Positions 49,901 through 60,144 of a stretch of 64,000 nt of DNA are shown here, piece after piece. This stretch comes from Rhodobacter sp. Its GTDB lineage: Bacteria > Pseudomonadota > Alphaproteobacteria > Rhodobacterales > Rhodobacteraceae. The notes under the pieces were generated by a model. It was given only the letters and a program-made list of their open reading frames with translations, was not told the origin of the DNA and searched no databases. Made by a program: the position numbers and the translations under genes. The DNA is taken from the NCBI GenBank assembly GCA_027489175.1, contig JAIYAE010000033.1, positions 124,001 to 188,000 on the forward strand, given 5' to 3'. Each line of letters opens with the position of its first letter. Positions within the stretch are counted from its first letter, which is position 1.

Positions 49901-50815
49901 CTAGCGGATCAGCCGGCGGACCGGGTCTATCAGGACCGGCCACAGCCGCTGTGTCATCAGCGGGGCAAACGCCTCACCTTCAAGGCCAAAGCGCAGCTCT
50001 TCCTTTTCGCGCACCAGATAGAGTGTGCCGAACATCCAGTCCCAGACGGCCAGCACATTGCCGTAGTTGCGGTTGAAATGCCGGGGGTCGCGGCTGTGGT
50101 GGATCTGGTGCTGCGCGGGCGAGATCAGGATTCGTTCGATGATCGGGCCAAAGCTGATGTGAATCTGGCTGTGATGCAGGTTCACGACCGTTGCATTGAG
50201 CAGGACGACAATGGCGTTGGTCCCGGCAATCTCGACAAAGCCCATATCGGGCGCAAGCGAGCCGACGACCAACCCCATCCCGGCCCCCAGCACCAGCGAG
50301 TGAAACGCCGCCGAGATCAGCCCCGCCAAGGGATGCACACGGTAGGTGGTCAAAGGCGTCAGCACCTCGGCAGAGTGGTGGACGGCATGCAGGCTCCACA
50401 AAGCTGAGCGGTGAAAGATCCGGTGCGACCAGTATTGCGCAAAGTCGAAGATCACGAAGAGCGCCAATGTCAGGCCAAGCGGGGAAAGGCCGTTGGCAAA
50501 GAGCGGCGGCAAGGGTGAAATATCGGCCACAAACCGCGCCACCGCAGGGGCAAAGGTGAAATAGGTCACGATCCCGAAGACCATCATCACCCGGCTGATC
50601 AGGAACAGCCACAAATCGGCGCGGGTGGATTTGTGGGTCAGCACGCCGTCCGAGTTGAGGAAGGCGCGCAGGCCCTGTCCGCGGCCAAGGGTCACCCAGA
50701 ACAAAAGGACCAGAACCGCCACCGGCAGCCAAAAGACTGGCGACAAGGCAAAGCCCGGGGCGCAGCAGAACTGCCACAGATAGTCGCCTACGCTGTCCAC
50801 GGGGCCCCCTCTCAC
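49901..50815 (-). CDS. Sterol desaturase / fatty acid hydroxylase-family protein
   Basis: This 304-residue multi-helix membrane protein has the His boxes of the non-heme di-iron family: HRIFH, HAVHHS, HHSQIH and HQIHH. Members hydroxylate or desaturate lipids, sterols or carotenoids using O2. The longest start is a GTG at 50815; a GTG at 50800 has GAGAGGGGG just upstream and may be the true start. Substrate unknown. Divergent from purM. Confidence 0.88.
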   Translation of the reverse strand: MRGGPVDSVGDYLWQFCCAPGFALSPVFWLPVAVLVLLFWVTLGRGQGLRAFLNSDGVLTHKSTRADLWLFLISRVMMVFGIVTYFTFAPAVARFVADISPLPPLFANGLSPLGLTLALFVIFDFAQYWSHRIFHRSALWSLHAVHHSAEVLTPLTTYRVHPLAGLISAAFHSLVLGAGMGLVVGSLAPDMGFVEIAGTNAIVVLLNATVVNLHHSQIHISFGPIIERILISPAQHQIHHSRDPRHFNRNYGNVLAVWDWMFGTLYLVREKEELRFGLEGEAFAPLMTQRLWPVLIDPVRRLIR

Positions 50816-50953
50816 ATTCCGCCCTTACTATGCCAGCCTGTCCTGGCCCAGCCAAGCCGCAATTGGCCGCAGTCTTCCACGCATCCCTCGTTGCCGTGCT
50901 GCGGGGAATCGGTTAGGGCCTCGGGCCAAAGCCAACCGCCGGGGGATGCTGCG

Positions 50954-52000
50954 ATGACCAAGGGCCACAACGGGCTGACCTATGCCGATGCCGGTGTGGA
51001 TATCGACGCCGGGAACGCTCTGGTAGACCGGATCAAGCCTGCCGCCAAGGCCACGGGCCGCCCCGGCGTGATGGGCGGGCTTGGCGGCTTCGGCGCGCTT
51101 TTTGACCTCAAGGCCGCGGGCTATACCGACCCGGTTCTGGTGGCCGCCACCGATGGGGTGGGCACCAAGCTGCGGATCGCCATCGACACCGGCCATGTCG
51201 ATACCATCGGTGTCGACCTTGTCGCCATGTGCGTCAACGACCTTGTCTGCCAAGGTGCTGAACCCTTGTTCTTCCTGGACTATTTCGCCACCGGCAAGCT
51301 GGAGCTTGAGCAAGCCACCCGCATCATCACCGGCATCGCCCAGGGCTGCGCCGACAGCGGTTGTGCCCTGATCGGCGGTGAGACGGCGGAGATGCCAGGC
51401 ATGTATCACAAGGGCGACTTTGACCTTGCCGGTTTTGCCGTGGGCGCGATGGAACGGGGGCAAGAACTGCCCGCAGGCGTGACCAAGGGTGATGTGATCC
51501 TGGGCCTTGCTTCGAACGGTGTCCACTCCAACGGCTACAGCTTTGTCCGCAAGGTTGTGGAGCTTTCGGGACTGGGCTGGGACGCCGCATCCCCGTTCAG
51601 CGACGGCACGCTGGGCGAGGCACTTCTGACGCCCACGCGCCTTTACGTCAAACAAGCCCTCGCTGCGATCCGCGCCGGTGGGGTGCACGGGCTGGCCCAT
51701 ATCACCGGTGGCGGCATCACCGAAAACCCGCCCCGCGTGCTGCCCGACGGATTGGCCTGCGAGATTGACCTTGGCTCGTGGACCTTGCCGCCGGTTTTCC
51801 GCTGGCTCGCCCAGACCGCGAATATGGCCGAGGCAGAGCTTCTGAAGACCTTCAACTGCGGCATCGGGATGATCCTGGTCGTCGCCGAAGACCGCGCCGA
51901 TGACCTGACCGCGCTGCTGACTGCAGAAGGCGAGACGGTCAGCCGCCTTGGCCGGATTGTCGAAGGGCAGGGGGTTCACTACACCGGTCGCCTGCTGTGA
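50954..52000 (+). CDS. purM: Phosphoribosylformylglycinamidine cyclo-ligase
   Basis: This 348-residue AIR synthetase does the fifth step of purine synthesis. It has the N-terminal [15 protein letters not shown], the ATP-binding [21 protein letters not shown] and [17 protein letters not shown]. Length is standard. It is coupled to purN by a GTGA overlap at 51997-52000. Confidence 0.97.
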   Translation: MTKGHNGLTYADAGVDIDAGNALVDRIKPAAKATGRPGVMGGLGGFGALFDLKAAGYTDPVLVAATDGVGTKLRIAIDTGHVDTIGVDLVAMCVNDLVCQGAEPLFFLDYFATGKLELEQATRIITGIAQGCADSGCALIGGETAEMPGMYHKGDFDLAGFAVGAMERGQELPAGVTKGDVILGLASNGVHSNGYSFVRKVVELSGLGWDAASPFSDGTLGEALLTPTRLYVKQALAAIRAGGVHGLAHITGGGITENPPRVLPDGLACEIDLGSWTLPPVFRWLAQTANMAEAELLKTFNCGIGMILVVAEDRADDLTALLTAEGETVSRLGRIVEGQGVHYTGRLL

Positions 52001-52584
52001 AACGCGTCGCCATCCTGATTTCCGGGGGTGGCTCGAACATGCTGGAACTGGTTCGCGATATGGTGGGCGACCATCCGGCACGGCCGGTGCTGGTCGCATC
52101 GAACGACCCCGCTGCCGGGGGGCTGGTCAAGGCCGCGGCGCTGGGCATCCCCACCGCTGCCGTCGACCACCGCCCCTTCGGCAAGGGACGGCAGGCCTTT
52201 GAGGCCGCGCTGCTGGCCGAGGTCGAGGCGGCCCGGCCCGACATCCTGTGCCTTGCAGGCTTCATGCGCATCCTGACGCCCGGCTTCATCCAGCGCTTCG
52301 AAGGGCGGATGCTGAACATCCACCCCTCGCTTTTGCCAAAGTATCCTGGCCTGCACACCCATGCCCGCGCCCTTGCTGCAGGCGATACCGAAGCGGGCTG
52401 CACCGTCCACGAAGTCACCGCCGACCTTGACGCAGGCCCGATCCTTGGCCAGGCCCGCGTGCCCGTCCTGCCAGGTGACACCGAGGCGACCCTGGCCGCC
52501 CGCGTCCTGACCGCTGAGCACCGGCTTTACCCCGCCACCTTGCGCCGCTTTGCCGCCGGCGACCGCAGCCCGCTTTTCCTTTAG
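51997..52584 (+). CDS. purN: Phosphoribosylglycinamide formyltransferase
   Basis: This 195-residue GAR transformylase begins with a GTG at 51997 overlapping the purM stop. Motifs are [10 protein letters not shown] (phosphate loop), [25 protein letters not shown] (catalytic Asn and His) and [15 protein letters not shown] with the catalytic Asp. It uses 10-formyl-THF for the third step of purine synthesis. Confidence 0.97.
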   Translation: MKRVAILISGGGSNMLELVRDMVGDHPARPVLVASNDPAAGGLVKAAALGIPTAAVDHRPFGKGRQAFEAALLAEVEAARPDILCLAGFMRILTPGFIQRFEGRMLNIHPSLLPKYPGLHTHARALAAGDTEAGCTVHEVTADLDAGPILGQARVPVLPGDTEATLAARVLTAEHRLYPATLRRFAAGDRSPLFL

Positions 52585-52684
52585 GCCCGATGCGACCACC
52601 GGTCGCGGGGCTTTCCAAGCCGGGTTTCCCTGCTTATAGCGGTAAGGACCCCCGGCGGGATGACCCCGCGACGAAAGGCGGCCC

Positions 52685-53842
52685 ATGCGCACGATCACCA
52701 CGACCGAAGACCTTGCCGCCTTCTGCACCGCCGCCAAGGCCGAGCCTTACGTCACCATCGACACCGAATTCCTCCGCGAACGCACCTACTGGTCCAAGCT
52801 GTGCCTGATCCAGATGGCGCTGCCGGGGGCCAATGGCGATGCGGTTCTGGTCGACCCGATCGAAGGGGCCGACATGTCCCTGGAACCGCTTTACGACCTT
52901 TTCCGGCATGAGGCGACGGTCAAGGTTTTTCACGCCGCGCGGCAGGACCTTGAGATCTTTTTCGTCGAAGGCAACAGCTTTCCGAAGCCCCTGTTTGACA
53001 CCCAGGTCGCCGCCATGGTCTGCGGCTTTGGTGAACAGGTCGGCTATGAAACGCTGGTCAAGAAGATAGCCAAGGCCAACCTCGACAAGACCAGCCGCTT
53101 TACCGACTGGTCGCGCCGGCCCCTGACCGAGGCGCAGAAGGATTATGCCCTGGCCGATGTCACCCATCTGCGGGTGATCTACGAATTCCTTGCCGCCCAG
53201 CTGAAAAAGAATGGCCGCGCCGAATGGGTGGCGGAAGAGCTGGCCATGCTGACGGAACCGGAAACCTACACCGTCCACCCCGATGAGGCCTGGATGCGGA
53301 TCAAGACCCGCACCACTTCGGGCCGCTTTCTGGCCGTGGTCAAGGCGCTGGCCCGCTTCCGCGAAGCCTATGCCCAGGCGCAGAACGTCCCCCGTAGCCG
53401 AGTGATGAAAGACGATGCGCTGCTCGAGCTTGCCTCGACCCGCCCCACCACGGCGGAAGAACTCGGCCGCTCTCGCCTCCTTCTGCGCGAAGGCCGCAAG
53501 GCCGAGATTGTCGATGGCATCCTGGCGGCCGTCAAAGCCGGGGTCGAGATGCGGCCCGAAGACATGCCACGCGTCGAAACCCCGCGCGAACAGCTGCAGG
53601 TGAACCCGGCCCTGGCTGACCTTCTGCGCGTGCTTCTAAAGGCCAAATCCGAAAGCCTTGGCGTGGCCCCGCGCCTCATCGCCTCAACCGCCGATCTTGA
53701 TGCGATCGCGGCGGGGGAACGCAATCTGCCCGCCTTGGGCGGCTGGCGGCGTGAAGCCTTCGGCGATGACGCGATCCGCCTTTGCAAGGGTGAGATTGCC
53801 CTGTCCGCCAAAGGCAACGAAGTCCGGGTGGTGCAGCTTTAA
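52685..53842 (+). CDS. rnd: Ribonuclease D
   Basis: This 385-residue 3'-5' exonuclease for tRNA and other small RNA maturation has the DEDDy motifs. They are Asp26 and Glu28 in IDTEFLRE, Asp in HAARQDLEIF, and Tyr/Asp in DYALADV. It also carries the HRDC domain from about residue 210. The start ATG 52685 is fitting. 100 bases follow purN, so the promoter may be its own. Confidence 0.95.
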   Translation: MRTITTTEDLAAFCTAAKAEPYVTIDTEFLRERTYWSKLCLIQMALPGANGDAVLVDPIEGADMSLEPLYDLFRHEATVKVFHAARQDLEIFFVEGNSFPKPLFDTQVAAMVCGFGEQVGYETLVKKIAKANLDKTSRFTDWSRRPLTEAQKDYALADVTHLRVIYEFLAAQLKKNGRAEWVAEELAMLTEPETYTVHPDEAWMRIKTRTTSGRFLAVVKALARFREAYAQAQNVPRSRVMKDDALLELASTRPTTAEELGRSRLLLREGRKAEIVDGILAAVKAGVEMRPEDMPRVETPREQLQVNPALADLLRVLLKAKSESLGVAPRLIASTADLDAIAAGERNLPALGGWRREAFGDDAIRLCKGEIALSAKGNEVRVVQL

Positions 53843-53860
53843 CCTTACCCCAGCGCCGGA

Positions 53861-54319
53861 TCAGCGCCGGGCTGACCGGGCGTTGGCGCTGCCTTGCACG
53901 ACAATCTCGCGCACAGCGTCCAGGCGAATGTCCGAGATGAAGATCGCCACCTCAACCTCACGCGACCGGGGGGTGTTCACATCCGTCCGGGTGGTCGGCG
54001 GCAAAAGGCGGAATTCATAGACCAGCACGCCGTTTTCATCGACCGGCAGCGGCACCAGCTCCGCCGCCCACCAACCTTGGGTCGGGGTCTGGCCCGTCGC
54101 CCGAACGATGGCCCCACCTGGGATCGGCTCAACCGCCATGGTCAGGACAGCATCGACCAACGGGCGCGGATCGGCCCGTTCCGCTGGCAAGACAATGGTT
54201 TCGCGCGGGGATGACGGCTTGAACCAGTTCAGCGGGTTCAACCGGCTTTCCCGAAGCCCACCACAGCCCGCAAGGGCCGCACAAAGCGCGAAGGTCAGCA
54301 GGGGTCGGGCAACAGGCAT
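53861..54319 (-). CDS. Small lipoprotein of unknown function
   Basis: This 152-residue protein has a lipoprotein signal ending in AALAGC and the conserved-looking segment LNPLNWFKPS. A predicted beta-rich domain follows. No catalytic motif is seen. It is tail to tail with rnd (18 bases). Similar proteins are found in related genomes as I recall, without known function. Confidence 0.75.
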   Translation of the reverse strand: MPVARPLLTFALCAALAGCGGLRESRLNPLNWFKPSSPRETIVLPAERADPRPLVDAVLTMAVEPIPGGAIVRATGQTPTQGWWAAELVPLPVDENGVLVYEFRLLPPTTRTDVNTPRSREVEVAIFISDIRLDAVREIVVQGSANARSARR

Positions 54320-54439
54320 GGCGGCTTTCCTGAATGGTCTTGGCCTTGGGTAGCCGATGGGGGCGCGTTTGAAAAGCGCTCATGCAGGGGTGGACAGGTC
54401 CCCGCGCACGGCTTACCTCATCCCCGAAAGGGGGGCACC

Positions 54440-54847
54440 ATGGCCACCGCTGCGTTTGAAGAGCTTGCCGAAACTTTTGCGTTTCTGGACGATTGGGAAG
54501 ACCGCTACCGCCATGTGATCGAGCTTGGCCGCGCCATGCCGCCTCTGGACGACAGCTTCAAGGTGCCCGCGCTGAAGGTGGACGGTTGCGCAAGTCAGGT
54601 ATGGCTGCGCCCCACGCCTGCGGATGGGCGCTTCGACTTTGAAGGCGACAGCGACGCGATGATCGTACGCGGGCTGATTGCCGTCCTTCATGCCCTATAC
54701 TCCGGCGTCCCGATGGCCGAGGTGGGTCGCATCGACGCCGCCGCCGAACTGGGCCGCCTGGGCCTGAACGACCACCTCAGCGCCCAGCGGTCAAACGGGT
54801 TGCGCGCGATGGTCGACCGGATTCGCGCTACTGCCGCGTCAGCTTGA
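54440..54847 (+). CDS. sufE: Cysteine desulfuration protein SufE
   Basis: This 135-residue protein carries Cys50 in KVDGCASQVW, the loop that accepts sulfur from SufS for Fe-S cluster assembly. The Arg-rich segment SAQRSNGLRAMVDRIR is typical of the C-terminus. The ATG at 54440 follows AAAGGGG. No other suf gene is in the window. It overlaps the convergent DUF427 gene by 20 bases. Confidence 0.93.
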   Translation: MATAAFEELAETFAFLDDWEDRYRHVIELGRAMPPLDDSFKVPALKVDGCASQVWLRPTPADGRFDFEGDSDAMIVRGLIAVLHALYSGVPMAEVGRIDAAAELGRLGLNDHLSAQRSNGLRAMVDRIRATAASA

Positions 54848-55169
54848 CCCGGTCGGTGTAGAACGCCAGATGCCCGGCAATCTCGGCCACGCCGGGCAGG
54901 GGGGTCTCATAGGACCAGACGGCATTGTCGAGAACACCCTTGTCAGTCTTGATCGAATAGTAGCTGGCCTTGCCCTTCCACGGGCAGCCCGTGCTACGCG
55001 TGGTCTTCTCCAGCAGGCCCATGTCGATATCGTCGCGCGGGACGTAGATCACGGGGGATGAACCGCCTTCCCGCAACTCCAGCGCCCGTGAGGTGGTGCC
55101 AAGGATCGTGCCGCCGGCCGTCACGGTCAGGCTGCCGCTGGCGGGGCTGATCTTGATGTGGTCGGCCAT
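54828..55169 (-). CDS. DUF427 domain protein
   Basis: This 113-residue single-domain protein has the DUF427 patterns SRALELREGGSSPVIYVPRDD and CPWKGKASYYSI, and a late VWSYETP. The function of the family is unknown. It is eleven bases before... the aminopeptidase gene lies downstream on the same strand, so the pair may be co-transcribed. It is convergent with sufE. Confidence 0.88.
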   Translation of the reverse strand: MADHIKISPASGSLTVTAGGTILGTTSRALELREGGSSPVIYVPRDDIDMGLLEKTTRSTGCPWKGKASYYSIKTDKGVLDNAVWSYETPLPGVAEIAGHLAFYTDRVKLTRQ

Positions 55170-55179
55170 CGGGGTTTCC

Positions 55180-56979
55180 TTACAAGGGCGCGCAAGCCGC
55201 GCTCAGCCAATCAAGGGTAGCACCCGACACGCGCTTGCCAAGCTTTTCCAGCACCTGGGCATGATAGGCGTCCAGCCAGTCCCGTTCGCCGGGGGCAAGC
55301 GCCGCGGTCACAATCAGCCGCCGGTCAAAGGGCACGAAGGTCAGCGTCTCGAACGCCAACTGCACCCGGTTGTCGCCCAACGGGGGTGCGGGCTCGACCA
55401 CGATCAAGTTTTCCAACCGGATGCCAAAGGCACCCTCTCGGTAATAGCCAGGTTCGTTCGACAGAATCATCCCCGGTTCCAGCGGCACCTCGGACAGGCG
55501 GGAAATCCGCTGTGGCCCTTCATGCACGCTGAGGAACGCCCCCACACCATGCCCCGTGCCGTGGTCATAGTCCTGCCCCGCCAGCCACAGGGGATAGCGC
55601 GCCAAGGCGTCAATATCCCGCCCGGCAAGGCCCTTGGGAAACCGCACCCGGCTGATGGCGATCATGCCCTGCAACACGCGGGTATAGGCCGCGCGCGCCT
55701 CCTCCCCCGGGTCGCCAATGGCGATGGTGCGGGTGATGTCGGTGGTCCCATCGGGGTATTGCCCGCCCGAATCGACCAGCAAAAGCTCACCGGGTTTGAC
55801 CGGGCGGTTGGTCTCTTCCGTGACCCTATAATGAATGATCGCCCCGTTCGGCCCCGCGCCGCAGATCGTGTCAAAGCTGATGTCGTGCAGCGCATTTGTC
55901 GCCCGCCGGAACCCCTCCAGCGCCTGAACGACGGCGATTTCGGTTAGGTTTCCCTGCGGTGCCTGCGCGTCCAGCCAAGCCAGGAATTCCGCCATCGCCG
56001 CCCCGTCGCGCAAATGCGCCTCGCGGGTTGCAGCAATCTCAGCCGGGTTCTTGCGGGCCTTCGGCAGGCGGCAGGGGTCATCCCCCCAGACCACGGTCAC
56101 ACCCGCCGCCGTCAGGATGTCCGACACGGCGAGGGGAGCCGAGGTCTTGTCGACCCGCACCGGTCCCACCAACCCTTGCAGCGCAGCCGTGAGCCCTTCA
56201 GGCGGCAAGATCGCGACCTCCGGCCCGAGATGCGCCAGCACAGCCGCATCAAACTTCGCCGCTTCGGCGAAAAGCTGCACCCGCCCGTCATCCAGCAAGA
56301 TCGCAAAGGCCTGCAGCACCGGGTTCTTCGGCACATCCGCCCCCCGGATGTTCAACAGCCAGCAGATCGAGTCCGGCAACGTCAGCACCGCCGCCCTTTG
56401 CCCCGCTGACCGCAGCCCCTCGGCCAGCGCGGCACGCTTGGCGGCATGGGTCTCCCCGGCCAGTGCATCGGGATGCACAAAGGCCTTGCCCAAGGCGGGC
56501 GCGGGCTGGTCAACCCAGACGTCGTCAACAGGATTTTTATCGCAAGGAGATAGCGTTACGTTACTTCCCTCAAGCAGTGCGTGAAGTTTATCCACCTCTT
56601 CCGCCGTGTGCAGCCAAGGGTCAAACCCCACCCGTCCAGCACTCAGGTTCTCCCGGATCCACGCGCCCGCCTTCACCTCTGGCCAGGGCACCGGTGTATA
56701 CGCCCCAAGGTCCACCTGGGCCTTCACTTGCGTGCGGTAGCGCCCGTCGATGAACACCCCCGCCACGTCCGGCAGGACCACACAGAACCCCGCCGATCCG
56801 GTAAACCCCGTCAGCCATTGCAACCGCTCATCCCGCGCGGCGACGTATTCGCCCTGATGCACATCCGCCCGCGGCACCAGAAACCCATCCAGCCCCATGA
56901 CCGCCAATTGCGCCCGCAAGGCCGCAAGCCGCGGCGGCCCCTGATCGGGTGAGGCATGGCTCTCAAAGCTTTGAAACAT
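55180..56979 (-). CDS. Xaa-Pro aminopeptidase (M24B)
   Basis: This 599-residue metallopeptidase removes N-terminal residues before proline. It has two creatinase-like N-terminal domains and a pita-bread catalytic domain. The latter shows the Asp ligands in LLVDSGGQYPDGTTDITR, His in DYDHGTGHGVGAFLSVHEGP and Glu residues in IRLENLIVVE. The three-domain length is that of eukaryotic-like aminopeptidase P. The start is ATG 56979. It is followed downstream by DUF427 on the minus strand. Confidence 0.93.
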   Translation of the reverse strand: MFQSFESHASPDQGPPRLAALRAQLAVMGLDGFLVPRADVHQGEYVAARDERLQWLTGFTGSAGFCVVLPDVAGVFIDGRYRTQVKAQVDLGAYTPVPWPEVKAGAWIRENLSAGRVGFDPWLHTAEEVDKLHALLEGSNVTLSPCDKNPVDDVWVDQPAPALGKAFVHPDALAGETHAAKRAALAEGLRSAGQRAAVLTLPDSICWLLNIRGADVPKNPVLQAFAILLDDGRVQLFAEAAKFDAAVLAHLGPEVAILPPEGLTAALQGLVGPVRVDKTSAPLAVSDILTAAGVTVVWGDDPCRLPKARKNPAEIAATREAHLRDGAAMAEFLAWLDAQAPQGNLTEIAVVQALEGFRRATNALHDISFDTICGAGPNGAIIHYRVTEETNRPVKPGELLLVDSGGQYPDGTTDITRTIAIGDPGEEARAAYTRVLQGMIAISRVRFPKGLAGRDIDALARYPLWLAGQDYDHGTGHGVGAFLSVHEGPQRISRLSEVPLEPGMILSNEPGYYREGAFGIRLENLIVVEPAPPLGDNRVQLAFETLTFVPFDRRLIVTAALAPGERDWLDAYHAQVLEKLGKRVSGATLDWLSAACAPL

Positions 56980-56997
56980 CCCTCAGCCTTTCATTCT

Positions 56998-57052
56998 GGC
57001 CCAAATATCCTGGGGGGTGAGGCGCACAGCGCCGAGGGGGGCAACGCCCCCC
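56998..57052. repeat. Double hairpin/repeat after cobT
   Basis: Directly after the cobT stop (minus strand) is the stem GGGGGGC-AAC-GCCCCCC (57036-57052). A second small stem GGCGC-ACA-GCGCC follows (57021-57033), then CCAAATATCC-TGGGGGG. The unit resembles dispersed terminator-like repeats I recall from Rhodobacteraceae and shares CCAAATA[CT] with the element at 21445. It may end cobT transcription. Confidence 0.55.
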
Positions 57053-58921
57053 TTACCCCGCCCGCCGCAACCCCAGCGCACGGGCGCGTTTCTTCGGGTC
57101 CACCTCAAAGAGGCCCGCCAGCTGTTCGGTCATCGCGCCCGCCAACTGCTCCACATCCGTGATCGTCACCGCCCGCTGATAGTAGCGCGTCACGTCATGG
57201 CCGATGCCGATGGCAATCAGCTCCACCGCCCGCCGACGCTCCACCATTGCGATCACGTCGCGCAGGTGTTTTTCCAGATAATTCGCGGGGTTGACCGACA
57301 AAGTTGAGTCGTCGACCGGCGCGCCATCCGAAATCACCATCATGATCTTGCGCGCCTCGGGCCGGGCCATCGCGCGGCGGTGCGCCCATTCCAGGGCCTC
57401 ACCGTCGATATTTTCCTTCAGAAGGCCCTCTTTCATCATCAGCCCAAGGTTCGGCCTTACCCGCCGCCAGGGGGCATCCGCCGATTTGTAGACGATGTGC
57501 CGCAGATCGTTCAGCCGCCCCGGGGTCTGCGGTCGGCCTTGTGCAAGCCACCGTTCACGGCTTTGCCCGCCCTTCCAGGCCCGGGTGGTAAAGCCCAGAA
57601 TCTCCACCTTGACCGAACAGCGCTCCAGCGTCCGCGCCAGCACATCGGCACAGATCGCGGCAATCGAAATCGGCCGCCCCCGCATCGAACCGGAGTTGTC
57701 CAGAAGCAGAGTCACCACCGTATCGCGAAACTCGGTGTCCTTCTCCTGCTTGAAGCTCAGCGGAGTCGTCGGGTTCGCCACCACGCGCGCCAGACGGCCT
57801 GCGTCCAGCGTGCCCTCTTCAAGGTCAAAGTCCCAGCTGCGGTTCTGCTGGGCCTGCAGGCGGCGCTGCAGCTTGTTGGCCAGTCGCGAAACCGCCCCCT
57901 TCAACGGCTCCAGCTGCTGATCCAGATAGGCGCGCAGGCGTTCCAGTTCGGCCGGTTCGGCCAGCTCCTCTGCCTTGATTTCTTCATCGAAATCCGTGGT
58001 GTAGACGGCATAGTTCGGGTCCGCATCGGAATAGGGCGCGGGCGGTGGCGGCTCCAGCGGAGCCTCGCCTTCGGGCATCTCGGCCTCGTCGCCCTGTTCC
58101 ATGTCGGCGCTGTCTTCCATCGTGACTTGCGCCTGGGACTGGTCCTGCTGCTCTTCCTGGCTCCGCTCAGGGCTGGCTTCGCTTTCGTCGCCTTCCTCTT
58201 CCTCACCGGCGGTATCGGGCGAATCCTGATCCTCTTCGGCCTCATCCTCGCCCGACGTGTCATCTGGCGCATCCGGGTCGTCGCCCAGTTGGTCGCCATA
58301 GCCAAGGTCGGAAATCACCTTCCGCGCCAGCCGGGCAAAGGCCGCCTGATCGGCCAGCACATGGTCCACCGTTTCCAGCGTCTCGCCCGCCTGGTCTTCA
58401 ATGAACCCGCGCCACAGGTCCACGACATTCGCCGCCGATTTCGGCAAGTCGCGCCCAGTGGCAAGCTGCCGCACCAGATAGCCCGCCGCCACCGACAGGG
58501 GCACATCGCCCGATTGCGTGACCTGGCCATAGCCCTTGCGGTCCGCCTCATGCGCGATCTTGGCGTCAATGTTGCCCGCCGTGCCCGGCATGTCGCGCGC
58601 GCCGACGGCTTCACAGCGGGCCGTTTCCATCGCGTCATAGATTTCGCGCGCCAAGGGGCCTGTCGGGGCATAGCGGGCAGAAACACCGTCATCGTGATAG
58701 CGACGGCGCAAGGCAAAGGCATCCGCCGTGCCGCGCGCCAGCATCACCTCATCCCGCGTCATCCGGCGGCTGACCTGCGGCAGGCGCACGCCTTCCTTGT
58801 TCATCCCCGAAGGATCGACCGAATAGGTCACCGTCATGTCAGGATCATCCGCCATGGTGCGGGTGGCCTCGGCGAGGGCCTTCTTGAACGGATCGGCGGG
58901 GTTGTCGCTGGGCTTGCTCAT
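57053..58921 (-). CDS. cobT: Aerobic cobaltochelatase subunit CobT
   Basis: This 622-residue subunit joins CobN and CobS to insert cobalt into hydrogenobyrinate diamide in aerobic B12 synthesis. The N-terminal CobT domain is followed by a strongly acidic linker (~residues 205-300). A VWA domain follows with the MIDAS motif [11 protein letters not shown] and, further on, [14 protein letters not shown]. The start is ATG 58921. cobS lies 2.1 kb upstream, with unrelated plus-strand genes between them. Confidence 0.96.
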   Translation of the reverse strand: MSKPSDNPADPFKKALAEATRTMADDPDMTVTYSVDPSGMNKEGVRLPQVSRRMTRDEVMLARGTADAFALRRRYHDDGVSARYAPTGPLAREIYDAMETARCEAVGARDMPGTAGNIDAKIAHEADRKGYGQVTQSGDVPLSVAAGYLVRQLATGRDLPKSAANVVDLWRGFIEDQAGETLETVDHVLADQAAFARLARKVISDLGYGDQLGDDPDAPDDTSGEDEAEEDQDSPDTAGEEEEGDESEASPERSQEEQQDQSQAQVTMEDSADMEQGDEAEMPEGEAPLEPPPPAPYSDADPNYAVYTTDFDEEIKAEELAEPAELERLRAYLDQQLEPLKGAVSRLANKLQRRLQAQQNRSWDFDLEEGTLDAGRLARVVANPTTPLSFKQEKDTEFRDTVVTLLLDNSGSMRGRPISIAAICADVLARTLERCSVKVEILGFTTRAWKGGQSRERWLAQGRPQTPGRLNDLRHIVYKSADAPWRRVRPNLGLMMKEGLLKENIDGEALEWAHRRAMARPEARKIMMVISDGAPVDDSTLSVNPANYLEKHLRDVIAMVERRRAVELIAIGIGHDVTRYYQRAVTITDVEQLAGAMTEQLAGLFEVDPKKRARALGLRRAG

Positions 58922-59048
58922 GGGTCAGATAAATCACCCTGACCGGGCTTGGGCAAGCCCGGCCGGCACGCCTGGGGCAGGAAAAGCGGACTGGCCCGCC
59001 CCGCAGTCGCGCGCTATGCCAAAGTCAGCTGCCAAGATGGAGCCCGCC

Positions 59049-59444
59049 ATGCGCCTGATCCCGCTTTTCCCGCTGATCCTTTGCGCCACACCGCTTTTCG
59101 CCCAGACCGAGATGGTCGATCCCGTCCCAGGCTTTGATCTGCAAAGCTCGATCCTCTGCCTCGCCTTCACCGTGCACGAGATCGAGAGCATCCCGGACTA
59201 TGCTGAAAGCCGCGCGGATTGGCTGATCTTCTTCTCTCGCCTGATCATGGCCAAATCCAGCCCGGAAGATAACGCCGCCTTCCCGGCCCGCTTCGCCGAT
59301 GCGCTGGAGTCGCTGCGCAACCCGATGTTCGACGTGAACGAACCCGCCACACCTGAAGAAGCTGACGAAATTCTGACCGGCACGGGCAAGATGTGCTGGT
59401 TCCAGGCCCTGGCGGCAGAGGGTGGACCCTACGAAGGGCAGTAA
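59049..59444 (+). CDS. Small exported protein with two cysteines, near cobT
   Basis: This 131-residue protein has a signal peptide (LIPLFPLILCATPLFA) and a helical mature domain. One Cys occurs near the start (SILCLAFTVHEI) and one near the end (GKMCWFQALAAE). No family is recognised. It shares layout with the proteins at 60145-60516 and 60573-61047. An ATG at 59037 is also possible. Divergent from cobT, 127 bases. Confidence 0.65.
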   Translation: MRLIPLFPLILCATPLFAQTEMVDPVPGFDLQSSILCLAFTVHEIESIPDYAESRADWLIFFSRLIMAKSSPEDNAAFPARFADALESLRNPMFDVNEPATPEEADEILTGTGKMCWFQALAAEGGPYEGQ

Positions 59445-59556
59445 CTTCCCGGTGCGCCTTTGCACAGGTCCGGCGCGACGGTGCGGAATTGGCAGAGCGG
59501 CGTCTGGTCGCACATATGGTGGTAGAGAAGACCACCCCATGTGAAGGATATGCCCA

Positions 59557-60144
59557 ATGGCTGCCAAACCGAAAATCGCCCTGATCATCGGCTCGACCCG
59601 CAAGACCCGCTTTGCCGACATTCCGGCGCAGTGGATGCTGAAGCAGGCCGAGGCCCGCGACGACATGACGGTGGAACTGGTCGACCTGCGCGACTTCGAC
59701 CTGCCGCTTTTTGACGAGATGGCCTCGAACCTCTGGATGCCGTCGTCGGATCCCAAGGCAGTCGCCTGGCAGAACAAGATCGGTGAGTTTGACGGCTACA
59801 TCTTCGTCGTCGCCGAATACAACCGGTCCGTCACCGGCGCGCTGAAGAATGCGCTGGACCAGTCCTACAAGGAATGGAACCGCAAGCCGATGACCGCCAT
59901 CGCCTATGGCGCCGCCGGCGGCACCCGTGCGCTTGAACATCTCCGCACCATCGCGGTCGAGCTGCAAATGGTGCCGACCCGCAACGCCGTTCACCTCGGG
60001 ATGGGCGACTTCTTTAAGGTGCACCCGGGCCTCGGTGGGTCGGGCAACATGGCAGAGGTTGAAGCGAACCTCTTGCCGTCGGCCAAGGCGAGCCTTGATG
60101 ACCTCGTCTGGTGGGCGAACGCGACGAAAGCCGCGCGCGGCTGA
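59557..60144 (+). CDS. NADPH-dependent FMN reductase-like flavoprotein
   Basis: This 195-residue flavodoxin-like protein has the phosphate-binding GSTRKTRFAD, FVVAEYNRSVTGALKNALD, and AYGAAGGTRALEHLRTI. These match the FMN_red family that reduces quinones, azo compounds or flavins. GTG/ATG alternatives are not needed; the ATG at 59557 is preceded by AAGGATATGCCCA. A strong terminator follows at 60161-60200. Confidence 0.9.
   Translation: MAAKPKIALIIGSTRKTRFADIPAQWMLKQAEARDDMTVELVDLRDFDLPLFDEMASNLWMPSSDPKAVAWQNKIGEFDGYIFVVAEYNRSVTGALKNALDQSYKEWNRKPMTAIAYGAAGGTRALEHLRTIAVELQMVPTRNAVHLGMGDFFKVHPGLGGSGNMAEVEANLLPSAKASLDDLVWWANATKAARG

Noticed and set aside
57380-58942. Plus-strand open frame opposite cobT
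   Set aside because: Antisense shadow; cobT domains are complete on the other strand.
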